From Bipolaris cookei (taxonomy: Eukaryota > Ascomycota > Dothideomycetes > Pleosporales > Pleosporaceae), in NCBI GenBank assembly GCA_002286855.1, contig NRSV01000028.1, positions 62,001 to 126,000 of the forward strand: 64,000 bases of DNA. Reading direction: 5' to 3'. The notes beneath the pieces are model-generated. The model saw nothing but the letters and a program-made list of their open reading frames with translations, ran no database searches and was not told the DNA's origin. Below, piece by piece: positions 12,453 to 23,473 of this stretch (its first letter is position 1; each line of letters begins with the position of its first letter). The position numbers and the translations under genes are program-made.

Positions 12453-14911
12453 CTAAACATTCGCTGCTGCTGATACCTGAGGTCCATATCCGACCTGTGG
12501 GTATGGCTCACCGGGTGCCATGAAGTTTGTCTGGGGGTTGTTTTGGGCCTTAGCGGCTGAGCAACGGGCCATAGTCGGTGAGCTATGTATTGGTTAGCAT
12601 TGTGACACTAAGATTTTTCGTGGCTACATCACTTACTTTCTTGAGATGGCGTCTGTGAAGAAAAAGTTCTCAATCGGATTCTTGAGCGCCTGACCAGTAG
12701 TTTGGGTGCCCTTATTCTGCTCAACCAATTGTACCTGGCTTAAGCTAGGTAGTGATGCAGGCTCAACAAGGTCATATCTCCTGAGAGCAGGCGAGATTTC
12801 TTCCATGCGGTCTCGCAGAGCTTCAACATCATCGTATGGCAGCTCAGCGCCGAGGTACTCAGATACTGCTCGGATAATCTTCCAGTCTTCCCTTGAGGCA
12901 CCTGGAAGGCCAACAGCAGCGCGTGTCATTTGTACACGGCCTTCGGTGTTGACGTATGTGACAGACTTCTCAGTGTAGGCGGCACCAGGCAGGACAACAT
13001 CAGCAAGTTGTGCGCCACGGTCACCGTGGTGGCCCTGGTAAACAACAAAAGCGTCCTTGGGGATCTCAGCCTCATTGACCTCGTCTGCTCCAAGAAGCCA
13101 AACAAACTTGGGCTTCGTTTGCGCAACCTCAGTCGAGGGAACAGTAAAGCCAACTTCATAAGCACCAGTGCGGGAGGCAGTTCGCTGCAGAATGTTGAAG
13201 CCGTTCCACTCCTCAGTCTGGAAGACAGCCTTGTTGTTCTCAACGAAAGAACCAACCTGCTCATAGATCGACTTGGCATCAGCGTGCTCAGTAACACCGC
13301 TGCCGACAATGATCATGGGCTTCTTTGCCGAAGCCAGCTTCTTGCCGAACTCACCAGAAAGAGCACTCTTGACATCGTTGGCATTGTTTCCAAGCTTCTC
13401 GTACTCAAAAGTGCTCTCAAAGTCCTCGCCAACGTAGCCAATCTCCAAATCAGTCCTCAGCCATTGCTTGCGGATACGAGCATTCAGGACAGCGGCTTCC
13501 CATCGAGGGTTGGAACCAATAAGAAGGATGACATCAGCTTCCTCGACACCGTAGATCTTGGAGTTGAAAGCGTAGTTTGATCGGATGTCGATTCCGTGAG
13601 CAATGGGCTCGCTACCACCGGGCTGGTCGAGAGCCAAGTTGTCCGAGCCGAGTCTGTTGGCGAGATCCTTCATGGCAACCAGTGTCTCAGTCTCAACGAG
13701 GTGGCCAGCTACAACCTTGAACTCGTTACCCTTGGGAGCGACCTTTTTGTACGCATTGCCAATCTCAACAAGAGCCTGTTCCCAGCTGGCAGGTTGAAAC
13801 TGATCATTGACACGGATAAGTGGGTTTACGAGACGCTGTGTGCTGAGGGCGTCGCAGGCAAAACGAGTCTTATCGTTGATCCATTCCTCGTTGACGTCGT
13901 CATTAAGACGGGGGATAACCCTCATGACCTGGAGACCACGAGAATCAACGCGGATGTTTGAGCCTAAGCCGTCAAGGACATCGATCGTCTCGGTTTTGTA
14001 GAGCTCCCATGGACGAGCCTTAAACGCGTAGGGCTTGGATGTGAGCGCACCAACGGGGCAAAGATCGATGACGTTTCCAGACAATTCGGTATCGAGGGCG
14101 GTTTCAAGGTAAGTACCGATTTCCAAGCTGTTGCCACGGCCAAAGGAGCCAAACTCTGGAGCACCAGCGATATCGTTGGAGAAACGGACGCAACGCGTAC
14201 AGTGAATACACCTGTTCATAGAGGTCTGCTGGACGTGAGCATACATTTGGTCTGATATCAGATGATATGTTTACCTTTACTAGAGGTCCAACGTTCTTGT
14301 CCTCAACCGCGCGCTTGCCCTCGATCTCGTGGAAGCGACCGCGGTCTGCACCGTACCTCATGGACTGGTCCTGAAGATCACACTCGCCACCTTGGTCGCA
14401 AATGGGGCAATCAAGAGGGTGGTTGGCCAGGAGGAACTCCATGACGCCCTCTCGCGCCTTGTGGACAAGAGGCGAGTCTGTCTTGACTACCATACCAGGC
14501 TGTACAGGCCATGCACAGGAAGCCACGGGCTTGGGAGCCCGCTCCACCTCAACCAAGCACATACGACAGCTTCCAGCAATCATTAACTTCTCGTGGTAGC
14601 AGTATCTCGGGACTGTAACTCCGGCCTTTTCACAGGCTTGGATGAGAGCCGCACCGGCTGTTCGAGCGCGTTAGAAGCGTGTGCGGAGATGTGAGGGTGT
14701 CTGAATCGTCTTCGTACCTTCGATTGATACCTTCTTGCCATCTGCAAAGGTGATTAGCATACGTCCGGGCCCGCAATGGAAAGTGGCACGAACCGATAGT
14801 GAGCTCAACTTCTGCTGGGCGGCGGGCAGAGGCAGTAAAGGCCCGGCTGCCATTGAGGGCTGCACGGTAGGCAGGCCTCTTCAGCGACCGGATCATGTAT
14901 TGCCGCAGCAT
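12453..14911 (-). CDS. NADH:ubiquinone oxidoreductase 75-kDa subunit (complex I, NDUFS1-type)
   Basis: Five exons, including a 24-nt one: 14794-14911, 14718-14741, 14275-14657, 12637-14225 and 12453-12582, giving 747 residues. An Arg-rich mitochondrial presequence ([20 protein letters not shown]) precedes the ferredoxin-like domain. The iron-sulphur ligands are visible: SCRMCLVE and CAWP for the 2Fe-2S cluster, [17 protein letters not shown], and [13 protein letters not shown] molybdopterin-oxidoreductase-like domain follows. The subunit carries electrons from the flavin site toward ubiquinone in the matrix arm. The last intron (GTAAGT, 12583-12636) is easy to miss because reading through it gives a stop after ISRK; splicing restores [17 protein letters not shown] and an end at AAANV. 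All phases close. Confidence 0.96.
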
Positions 14912-15884
14912 TGTGAGGGCTCTGGGCGATGGCGATGTCTGGTTGCGGCGGAGCTTCAACTGACGTTCACGATGGGAGGGCTTCTCTTGGCGCTTGAATA
15001 ATCCGCCCGTGATTGGCCAAAGCGCTGGCCGCGCCTGCCACAAAATTCTCGCCGGCCGCCCTCTTCTCTTCTTCTTCTTTAACTCATTTTATGGGCACAA
15101 TTTATTGTAGGAAAGTTTGGCACTTCTACCTGACTATCCTCTATTACGTGTCCTAGAGCACGACTCACCGTGCGAGGTAGCTGGAGCAGATGAGGATTTC
15201 TGATGATATCTTGTTCCTTACCAACGTCGCTACATACCTTGATTTTCGTCGTGTTTTGCATGTCGGAGCTGTGCAGAATTCCAGTGCATATCATGTTAAC
15301 ACCAGAGGGTAAGAAAGGGTATTGCCATTGATGATTTGCCCACCCTGAGGATATTTGAAGCCGCTGCACTTCGCGACTGTGTAGTTCCATCATGGCTGCT
15401 AGCTTGCTGGTGGTCTGGACAAGGCGGTGTATACGAGCAGTGTGAGCACTAGTAGCCCACTACAGGTACTCGCCGCCTCATCCACATATACAGAGATGCA
15501 TGCTGACATGCAGCTCTGCACGTGGGAGTGCAAGAGTCACGTTCACGCCGGACCAATGCGGGCACCACCTCATAACTCATGTGCGGGGAAATCCAGACAG
15601 CCCTCTCATCCAGCATTATCACAAAAGCACATTCAAGCACACCAGACAATCAAGTTCTAAACCATGCTTAATTCCAAGGGTCTACACTGCAGGCAACTAC
15701 AGACTTTTACGCCTTCCTTACAGGACAGTACATGGCTCTCTACTTTGCGTAGGTCGTCTAACGTCTAAGACTAGACATGACGAAAGAAAAAAAAAGGTGC
15801 GCAGCCTTATGAGGGCTACTCCAGAACGCCGTGCTATAGACTGAGAAAGTAGTCCATGCCAAAAAAATACATCATGCTCATTAT
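14912..15884. other. Intergenic region, NDUFS1 promoter and desaturase 3' side
   Basis: About 970 bp between two minus-strand genes. Several short open frames on both strands lack domains, splice support or composition bias. I see no RNA gene or repeat. Confidence 0.5.
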
Positions 15885-17351
15885 CTACTCGTTGTCGCTC
15901 TCAGGGCCAACTTCCATCTTGACGCCCTTGGTGGCCGAAGGGGGATCGATCTTCTGAGGCGGCACACCAAGACCGTTGTGGTTGCGGAAGAAGAGAACAC
16001 CCTTACCCTCGCCCTCGGCGCCGACGCTTGGCTCAACCCACTGGCACCAGCGAGCGCTCTTCCACAAAGCCTTGATGAAGCCAATTGGGCCACCCTCGGT
16101 GTCAGAACGGTAGTGCCTGCCCATGATGGGCTTGATGGCCTCGGTGGCTTCGTCGGCGTGGTAGAAGGGAATGGTGGAGATGTAGTGGTGGAGGACGTGG
16201 GTCTCGACAATGCCGTGAAGAAGGTGACGGCCAATGAAGCCAAACTCGCGGTCGATGGTAGCAGCGGCACCACGGGTGTAGGTCCAGGTTTCGGCGTCGT
16301 AGTGAGGCAGAGTGGGGTCGGTGTGTTGCAAGAAGGTGATCATGACGAGCCAGTGATTGACCCAGAGATAGGGGAGGATGTACCAGACAAGAAGGTTGTT
16401 GAAGCCAAAGTTGTTGCCGATCCAGACGAGACCAGAAACAGTGAGGGCAATACCGAGGTCACTGAGCAGGATCAGGTACTCGTCGCGCTTCTCGTACAAG
16501 GGGCTGGAAGGGTTGAAGTGGTTGACACCGCCGAAGAAGCCGTTCTTCTTTCCCTTGCCCTTGCCTTCGATCTGGCGCTCGTGGAAGTTGTGGCCGGTAA
16601 CGTTGGTAAAGAGGTATAGAGGCCATCCAGCAAGCTGCTGGCCAATGGAGTGGAGAAGAGTGGCGACGGGAGTCTCTTCGGTGAGCTCGCTGATCTCATG
16701 GACAAGCTTGCCAACGCGGGTTGCATAAACCTCGCGGGTCTTTGGGAGGAAGACCATGTCACGCTCCATGTGGCCGGTGGCCTTGTGGTGCTTGCCGTGG
16801 GAAATCTTCCACGAGAAATAGGGAACAAGCAAGAGCGAGTGGCAGATCCAGCCAACGGTGTCGTTGAGAGTCTTGGAAGGCGAGAAGGCCTGGTGACCGC
16901 ACTCGTGGGCAAGGACCCAGAGACCAGTACCGAACAGACCCTGAAGCACGGTATATCCAGCCCAGAGCACGGAGCGCAGAGGCAGTGAGGGAACAGTCTC
17001 TGGGGTGACGTAGTTGTGAAAAATGTAGAAGGTGGTGGCAAGCAGGGTCAAGTCGCGGGCAACGTATCCCAGACTACGGGCAGCGGAGCGCTCAAAGCAG
17101 TGCTTGGGAATAGCATCGCGGAGCTGCTTGATGGTGTAGTCGGGGATCTCGAACTCGTTGCCGTAGGTGTCGAGAAGCTTGCCGTGGGGCTTCTTGGTCT
17201 GGGGCTGCTCGTCCAGCGAGGACAGCGACGTGTTGGAGGCCGAAGCGGCCGGGGAGTCAAAGGGCGAGGCCGAGACGGAGTTGGCAGTCGAGTCGGCCGT
17301 CTTGTTCCTCTTCATGGCGGGCTTCTGGGAACGGGCGGTGGTGGTCGCCAT
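15885..17351 (-). CDS. Delta-12 (oleate) fatty acid desaturase, FAD2 type
   Basis: Single exon of 488 residues. The three histidine boxes of membrane desaturases are present: HECGH, HGKHH (in WKISHGKHHKATGHMERD) and HVLHH (in GIVETHVLHHYIST). Two pairs of hydrophobic segments surround them. The enzyme sits in the ER and converts oleoyl to linoleoyl chains using cytochrome b5 electrons, so it sets membrane fluidity and supplies linoleate for oxylipins. The start MATTTARSQKPAMKR is chosen because the Ser/Thr-rich N-terminus then matches fungal relatives in length. An in-frame upstream ATG at 17498 would add 49 residues in a C/T-rich stretch that looks like leader. A delta-12 rather than delta-15 role is inferred from overall resemblance. 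Confidence 0.94.
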   Translation of the reverse strand: MATTTARSQKPAMKRNKTADSTANSVSASPFDSPAASASNTSLSSLDEQPQTKKPHGKLLDTYGNEFEIPDYTIKQLRDAIPKHCFERSAARSLGYVARDLTLLATTFYIFHNYVTPETVPSLPLRSVLWAGYTVLQGLFGTGLWVLAHECGHQAFSPSKTLNDTVGWICHSLLLVPYFSWKISHGKHHKATGHMERDMVFLPKTREVYATRVGKLVHEISELTEETPVATLLHSIGQQLAGWPLYLFTNVTGHNFHERQIEGKGKGKKNGFFGGVNHFNPSSPLYEKRDEYLILLSDLGIALTVSGLVWIGNNFGFNNLLVWYILPYLWVNHWLVMITFLQHTDPTLPHYDAETWTYTRGAAATIDREFGFIGRHLLHGIVETHVLHHYISTIPFYHADEATEAIKPIMGRHYRSDTEGGPIGFIKALWKSARWCQWVEPSVGAEGEGKGVLFFRNHNGLGVPPQKIDPPSATKGVKMEVGPESDNE

Positions 17352-19585
17352 GATGCCGTCGGAAGCGGGGGTGAGGGAATTGATGTGGGTGGTGAGGGGA
17401 GGGGGGAGGAGCAAGCCTTGGGAGTTGCAGCAGTAAGAGCTACAAACTGTTGGGATGCAGGCTGCAAGGTGTTGGGGCAACAGCACCGGCAAAGGCAAGT
17501 GAGTCGACGGCTGCAGGAATCAACCGACAGAGACGGATTGAGAGAAGAGGGGATGGCGAGCGGGAGGGGGAGTGAGCTGAATTTAAACAATGGCTGTGAA
17601 GGCGGTGTCGATGAATTTGTAGCCATGCAACCGGGGTTGTCAAGTCCCAGACCAACAAGACCAGGGGCGATGTCGAGAAGCCGTTGGACGTGGGCAATCA
17701 GACAGCAGCTTGTCCAAGACGGTCCACTCGGGGAGAAAATGGCCATGGTAATCAGCAGTCTATTGCCACCGCATTGGACACGTCGAGTACCAGGCGCGCA
17801 AAGCCGCAGCCCGCATTCTCTAGCCCCAATGGCCCATGGCCCAACGTCGCGGGCTAAAGTCCTGAGTTTTCAGCAGATGCCTTCTATCCGCTCTCTTGGC
17901 GCCTCGCTAGGCCAAAGTCGCCAGAGCACGGCGGCGGGCAGACCGCCAGTTTGCGTATAAGCGTACAAGTGTGCGTGTGTGTGTGTCCATATGCCACAGC
18001 ACGCCATTGTGCCGCCTGGGGTGCAGAGTGCAAGTGGCAGCAGACGCCAAGCGAGGAGCGAAGAGGCTTTTCTTTTCGTGGCCAGCATACACCTACTCTA
18101 GTCTACACAGAGACATGGCATGGCTGTGTCGATGTCTGCTGCCACGTAACCTATACATACAGTGGGCCAACAGCGGTGCCACCCCAGGCCCGCAATGGCT
18201 GGCAAAACAAAAGCCATGGCGACCAAGTGTGTGTGTGTGGTGGGCAGTCGAGGCAAAAATCGGGATGCTGCCACCAGGGGCCCCTCTGGCTCTGCAGGGA
18301 CCGGCCTAGCGCGCCAGGAACCTCGATTGATTCGCCCGCCCCCAACCACTTCCGCCCACACCTCGAGCCGCGCGCCCTTGAGAGCTCCCACGCCCTTGCC
18401 CTTCCCACCATCTCGTCCCATCCCACCTCGCATCGCTTGCCTGCCTTGTACCACCACCACCACTACCACCATCATCATCATCATACATATACATCTATGT
18501 ACATACATGCCGTGACTTGCATAGTCCTTAACCCGGGGACACCATCGGCAATCAATGGAACCCCTCCAACCTTATCTCCGTCATCGGACACATCGCTCAT
18601 CCATAGACTTTTAGCACCTGCAAACAAAGCAAAATCACCACCCATCATCTATCCCCTCCCCCCTCCCCCCGACAGCATCATGTACTCCGCCAACACCCAA
18701 ATCCATTAGCATGTGCCCTTGAACCCCTCCAATCTAGTCCCTCGCGCGATGCATCTCCCATCCAGCATTTTTCTTTTCCTTAAACACCGCGCATGCCGTA
18801 TCCATCAAACCCACCGGCCCAATTCAATAAAATACTATGTAAAAAAAAATGCATCACACGAAAGCTGTACCCAATCCGGCAAACCTTGCGAGACAATCCC
18901 CCATGTCCCCATCTTTTTTGTTCCCATTCCCAAAAAAGCTCCGTTCGCACATGTGGGGTACAGAACTATTCGCGTACCCAGATCGTACAAGTACGTCGCT
19001 TGGGTATGTACTCCAGACTTTCACATGTCAAAAAAATAACATTCCCCCTCCCTTTTTCCACCGGCAAGTGGATCGCCGCCGCGTACAGGATCGCTCCTAC
19101 CATGCGTTCGACGGAGCTTTTATTTTTTGCGCAGTTTGGGGGTCTCTAGAGCTCGGACGGGGGGAGGGCGCTGTAACCGGGTTTTGGCGCGGCTTGGCTT
19201 TGCACAGAGGGAAGCGTCTTTTTGAGGACTGGGGGGGGACGTTGGCGGTACTGGCGCGGTCTGGGGTGCTTGAGAGGTTGGGTGCCTGACTTTTTGTCTT
19301 TTGGAGCAATGTAGAAATTTGCGCTGTGTACATGTCGCTTTGCAGAGATCAGGGGCAGAGCCTTTCATGTGGCACATGAGCGGGTCGTAGTCACTACAAT
19401 ACACAAGTGAAAATAAAAAATAAACTTCTTGTCGCAGCCTGAACACATTATAAAACGCCATTGCGATGCCTCCACTTTTGCTATCCCAACCCTAACCTCA
19501 ACCCCCCAATCCAGCATGATCACCTTCTCCAATGCCTACGCATCTCCATATCCACTCTGAACCTTGATACTCGCCCTGACGCACT
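17352..19585. other. Long gene-free region upstream of the desaturase
   Basis: This 2.2-kb spacer lies between the desaturase start and the Mid1 stop. The left third, read on the minus strand, is pyrimidine-rich and probably holds a long desaturase leader and promoter. Near 18450-18490 there is a run of CCA/ACC and ATC triplets passing into a TACATA-rich stretch, and a short TG repeat lies at 17972-17988. The open frames here are low-complexity translations with no domain, and I do not call a gene. Confidence 0.5.
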
Positions 19586-21627
19586 TCAAATCCAAGCCAT
19601 CGCAGTAACCAGCCCAACAGCACCAACCAACCAGCTCACCTTGACCATCCCCGCCGCACCCCTCGCATTGAGCTTCACCACCGCACCCGGAAAACTGCAC
19701 GTCAACCGATTCGGATCCTCGTCCATCTTCCCATACATGACCTCTCTCTGGCGCCCATGAGGACACGCAAACCCCAACTTTGCCGGACAACTACGCACAA
19801 TGTCAAAGCACATGCTCTCACACGGCTTCATTTCTTTGTACGGCCCCGGCTTAATTAGCTCGTCGATTAGCGGGTTGCGAGACTGTGTAAACCCCACGTT
19901 CTCGCGATATGTATCGTTGAATTGCAGTGCAACTTCGTTTCGTAGCGGGATCGAGCCGTTTGCAAAGGGTGCATTGATGTTGCGGGGTTGGAGGTAGCTG
20001 TCGTTTGCGGACCAGTCTTCGCAGCGGGGGATGAGCACCATGCACAGCCAGTTTTTGTAGTCTTGTTCACAGTCTGCGCATGTGCGCGCGAGAGAGTACT
20101 GCGACTCGGGTTTGGCGTCGCAGGCGACTTGGGCGAGGGATTTTGTAAAGTTGGTGTAGTAGTTGCGGGCTTGGGTGTCGTAGATCTCGGCGAGGGCTGT
20201 GTCGTTGAACTTGAAGCTTGCGTTGGAGGGCACGGCGTAGGCGACCGAGTCGCAGAAGTCAAGGTCGAAGAGTACTTGGCAGGAATCGTCTGAGTCGTTT
20301 GTTAGCATCATTTTAGAAACGAGTAGATACGTCGTGGTTTCGTACCTGCTTTGGTCGTCCAGTTAAAGGCCTGGAAGACTCGTCCACCGCCCCTCGTCAT
20401 ACCCGCACCAGGAATGTACTCGGGCTTCTGACTTCCTTCAATTACCACGAACCCATTGTACGTCGTGGCCCGCTGTAAGCCCCTGACGTGGAACTGGTTC
20501 TTTGGGAATTTATCATCTTTGTTCACTCCAAACTTTGTAGTAATCCTACTATCAATTGTAAAGTTTCGAGTGGTATTCACGTTGAATTGCTCCTTGATTG
20601 CACAGTACGACCGCTCCATGCCCGTGATTGGTGTGTATTCGCCCGCTTGGAAAGCATACATCGAGAAGGGGTTCTGCTGTTTCCACTTGTCCACGGCTTC
20701 GGTCGAGTTCGAATCGCCAAGGTCGTACGTGATGAACAGTGCAGACTCGCTGTCTGTATCAATCATGTACAAGAATGGGTCTGATGCGTTGTAGTTGTGA
20801 TAGGGACCGTCGGTACTTGCAGCAAGCTCAAACTGCCAGCTCCCAAACCAGTCTTCTTCGAGCTTGGGTGCCGAAATGCCAATATATACGTCGGAAGTAG
20901 TGTTAAACTCAAAACTGGCATATCCGCTATTGAACAGCCCCGTCGTAAGATTTGTAATTGTGTTATCAGTTGCGCTTGGTCCGGGTTTTTTGTTCTTAGG
21001 TGAAGTCGACACATACATGACGAGCTGTGGATGGTTTTTGGATGCTTCGCTTGCATTGCCATTAGGCACAGGCTGTTTACAGGTGTTGGCTGTGAGCCAT
21101 ACACGGGTACCGTTAGTCTGCTGTTCGCTCAGTCCCTCACTATCCTGCTCTTCTGCCGTGTCTTCTTCTTCAACTTTACGTCCATGCGACATGTTCTCTG
21201 TTCCTCGTGCCTTCGGAGCATCCTCAGAAACTTCATCGGCGCGGCGCAAACGCAGCTGGCTCCGCTCCAGCACAAAGTGTATCGTATTCTCAGGATCAAT
21301 ATCCCTCTCCATCTTCTGATTGTTGACCAGTCGGTCCATCTCCTGTACTTGTCGTCCGATCAGGTCTCGATCGAGGTATCCAAATTCGGGCTCGTAGCCC
21401 TCACTTTCTCCTCCATCATAACTAGCATCCCCGATATCCGAAAGGGCATCGCCTGCGAGCGCATGCAATATAGGGGGGTCAGAAAGGCCGGTACCAGGAC
21501 CGCCGAGGACTTCAGCGCAGGCGAACAAGCGTGGTGTAAATGATGTCCATAGTGTAAGACAGGAAACTGCAGCGAAGAGGTATGCGAGCAGTCTCAACTG
21601 CAGAGTCCAAGGCTTCGGGCGTTGCAT
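19586..21627 (-). CDS. Mid1 stretch-activated calcium channel regulatory subunit
   Basis: Exons 20346-21627 and 19586-20289 give 661 residues. The start MQRPKPWTLQLRLLAYLF opens a hydrophobic signal or anchor segment; an in-frame ATG at 21750 would add 41 residues before it. The ectodomain is rich in N-glycosylation sequons (such as NTTSD, NYNASD and NDSYL). Its cysteine-rich C-terminal part contains CADCEQDYKNWLCMVLIPRC and CESMCFDIVRSCP, characteristic of Mid1, and ends in a hydrophobic tail (VSWLVGAVGLVTAMAWI) suggesting a membrane or GPI anchor. Mid1 partners Cch1 in the plasma membrane to admit calcium under stress, wall damage or pheromone. The intron (20290-20345) has a GTACGA donor and a GCTAAC branch, and closes in phase. 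Confidence 0.92.
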
Positions 21628-22244
21628 TGCCCTCTCCGCTAGGTTATCGATAGGGCAGGGGAGGCATGAGGTTTCTGTTCGGCGCAAAGGGCGCACGGCG
21701 ACAAAACGAGTGTCGGACGGTTGTGCAAGCCGGGAAAAAGCGATTGACACAGACGAAAAGAGGCTTTTAGGAGAGAATAGCTAAAGAAAGGGAGCATTGG
21801 GGGCGCGGACTGTCAGACGTGGTGAGGAATATGCACCGCCCCTCTTGAGGCCACGGTTGTGGCTGACACCTGCCAAGACATGTGGCTTCCATCATCCAAA
21901 TATCTCCTGAAACGTTGTCTTACAGCACTCACGATGCTGAACCACCAGCATGTTATTTCTTCACTATTGCTCAGTGAGAAAAAAACCGCATCAGACTTCT
22001 GACTCTATTTTTGAAACACATAATTGAAGATGCATAATTGGAGCTAATTCAATATCACCATGTTTACAGAGATACAATCACTAGCTCCAAAAGGTATAAT
22101 ATTTACACAAACTACAACATCAAATGCTGCCTATTCTAGTTCCAAAGCCATATTTACAATCCACCAAATCTGCAGTGAAGACCACTCGCAGATCAATTTT
22201 CCCTTCTAACAAACCACCCAAGTTTATCCAAAAGAACCAGACGC
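21628..22244. other. Intergenic region, Mid1 promoter and GH6 3' side
   Basis: About 620 bp between two minus-strand genes; the segment 21950-22200 is AT-rich. Nothing else is recognisable. Confidence 0.5.
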
Positions 22245-23473
22245 TTAAGCAAGAGCCGGGCTAGCGTTCTTAAGAAGCATCTCGAAGTAAGCTTGGAACC
22301 AGGTTCCGGCCTCAGGCGCAGGCTTGAAAGCGCTGTTCCTGCCGCAGTGGGCATCGTAGCGGGCAGCACTGGTGTCGGAAGTACCGTCAGACTGAAAAAC
22401 ATATCAGCAATTGCAAAAATCAAGTTGAGTTTCATAGATATAGTACGTACCTCGCCACCGGGCTTGACCCAGACGATAGCATCAATGAGCGCATTGCCAG
22501 TGTTGGTGGTGGGACGGGTACCAAAACCAGCACCTGAGACGTTGCACCAGTCACCCCACTCCTGCTGGTTAGTAGGCACCTTTCCGGAGCGACCCTGGTC
22601 GACGATGAAGTGAGCAGGGAAACCCTCATTCTTGAGAAGAGGAGCCAAAGCGTTGATGTAGCGCTCCTCGTCGCAGTTCTTGTTTCCTTGGGTGATGGAC
22701 GGGCAGGAGGAGATACGGAGAGCGTTGTAGTTGCTGACATTGGTGACGATACCACGGACACCACGGGGAGAGCCAGCAGCCTTGTAGACCTCTGCGAAGA
22801 GCTTTGCAGTGGGGCCAATGTTGGCGTCCCAGCCGAGCCAACCGGCGTGGCCACCGTCCATGTACATGTCGACGTTGTTGAAGTTGAGCGTCTTGAGGGC
22901 GTAGGCAGTGAGCTCCTTGTAGTATGGGGCGGCGCGCGAGCACTTTTGCACACCCATGTTGGTGACCATGTTGGCAAGGGAATCGGGTTCAATGGCAAGG
23001 TTGATCTTGACGTCGGGGTACTTCTTGATGATGGCGGCAATCTTGTCAATGTACTGAGTCTTGTACTTCTCGACGCCACCGTCGTCAATCTTGAGTTCAC
23101 CGTTGGAGGCCAGAGCGGCGCAGTCACGGTCGGGGAGGTCGTAGACGACAAAAGTACCCATGAGGTTTGCTCCAGCAGCATTCTTGGCCTTGATATCTGC
23201 GAGGTAGGTATCCATGAGAGGAACCTTGGCCATGGTGTCCATCCACACGAATGATCCGACCTTGGCCACAGCGGTAGCAGCAGGTTTCAGCGAGGCTGGA
23301 AGCGACGGTATGGCCAGGGTGTGGACTTCAGACGAGTAGTATGGGTTGGCGTAGAAGTTCTTGCCAGCGAAAGGGTTACCAGAGGGCGCAGGGGTCGGAG
23401 TGGGGGTGGCCTGGGGCAGGGCCTGAGCCAGGCCGGCTGCGAGCGCAACGGTAAGAAAGACGTTAGAAAGCAT
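22245..23473 (-). CDS. Secreted GH6 cellobiohydrolase (cellulase) without a cellulose-binding module
   Basis: Exons 22451-23473 and 22245-22391 give 389 residues. A signal peptide (MLSNVFLTVALAAGLAQA) is followed by a very short Pro/Thr linker (TPTPTPAPSG) and a complete GH6 catalytic domain. The two GH6 signatures are visible: VVYDLPDRDCAALASNGE, with the catalytic-acid region, and INLAIEPDSLANMVTN. Further conserved blocks are GHAGWLGWDANIGPTA, FIVDQGRSGK and WGDWCNVSGAGFG. The enzyme releases cellobiose from cellulose chain ends by an inverting mechanism. No CBM1 is present at either end, unlike the classical Trichoderma Cel6A. The intron (22392-22450) joins PGGE to SDGTSDTS. A TATA-like ACAAATATGG on the minus strand lies near 23538-23547. 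Confidence 0.95.

Noticed and set aside
17016..17960. 314-codon open frame (+) antisense to the desaturase start and promoter
   Set aside because: It mirrors the desaturase codon bias on the opposite strand, is Gly/Arg/Val-rich and has no domain.
17951..18709. 252-codon open frame (+) in the long spacer
   Set aside because: It is a translation of microsatellites (Val-Cys runs, His runs) with no domain or splice support.
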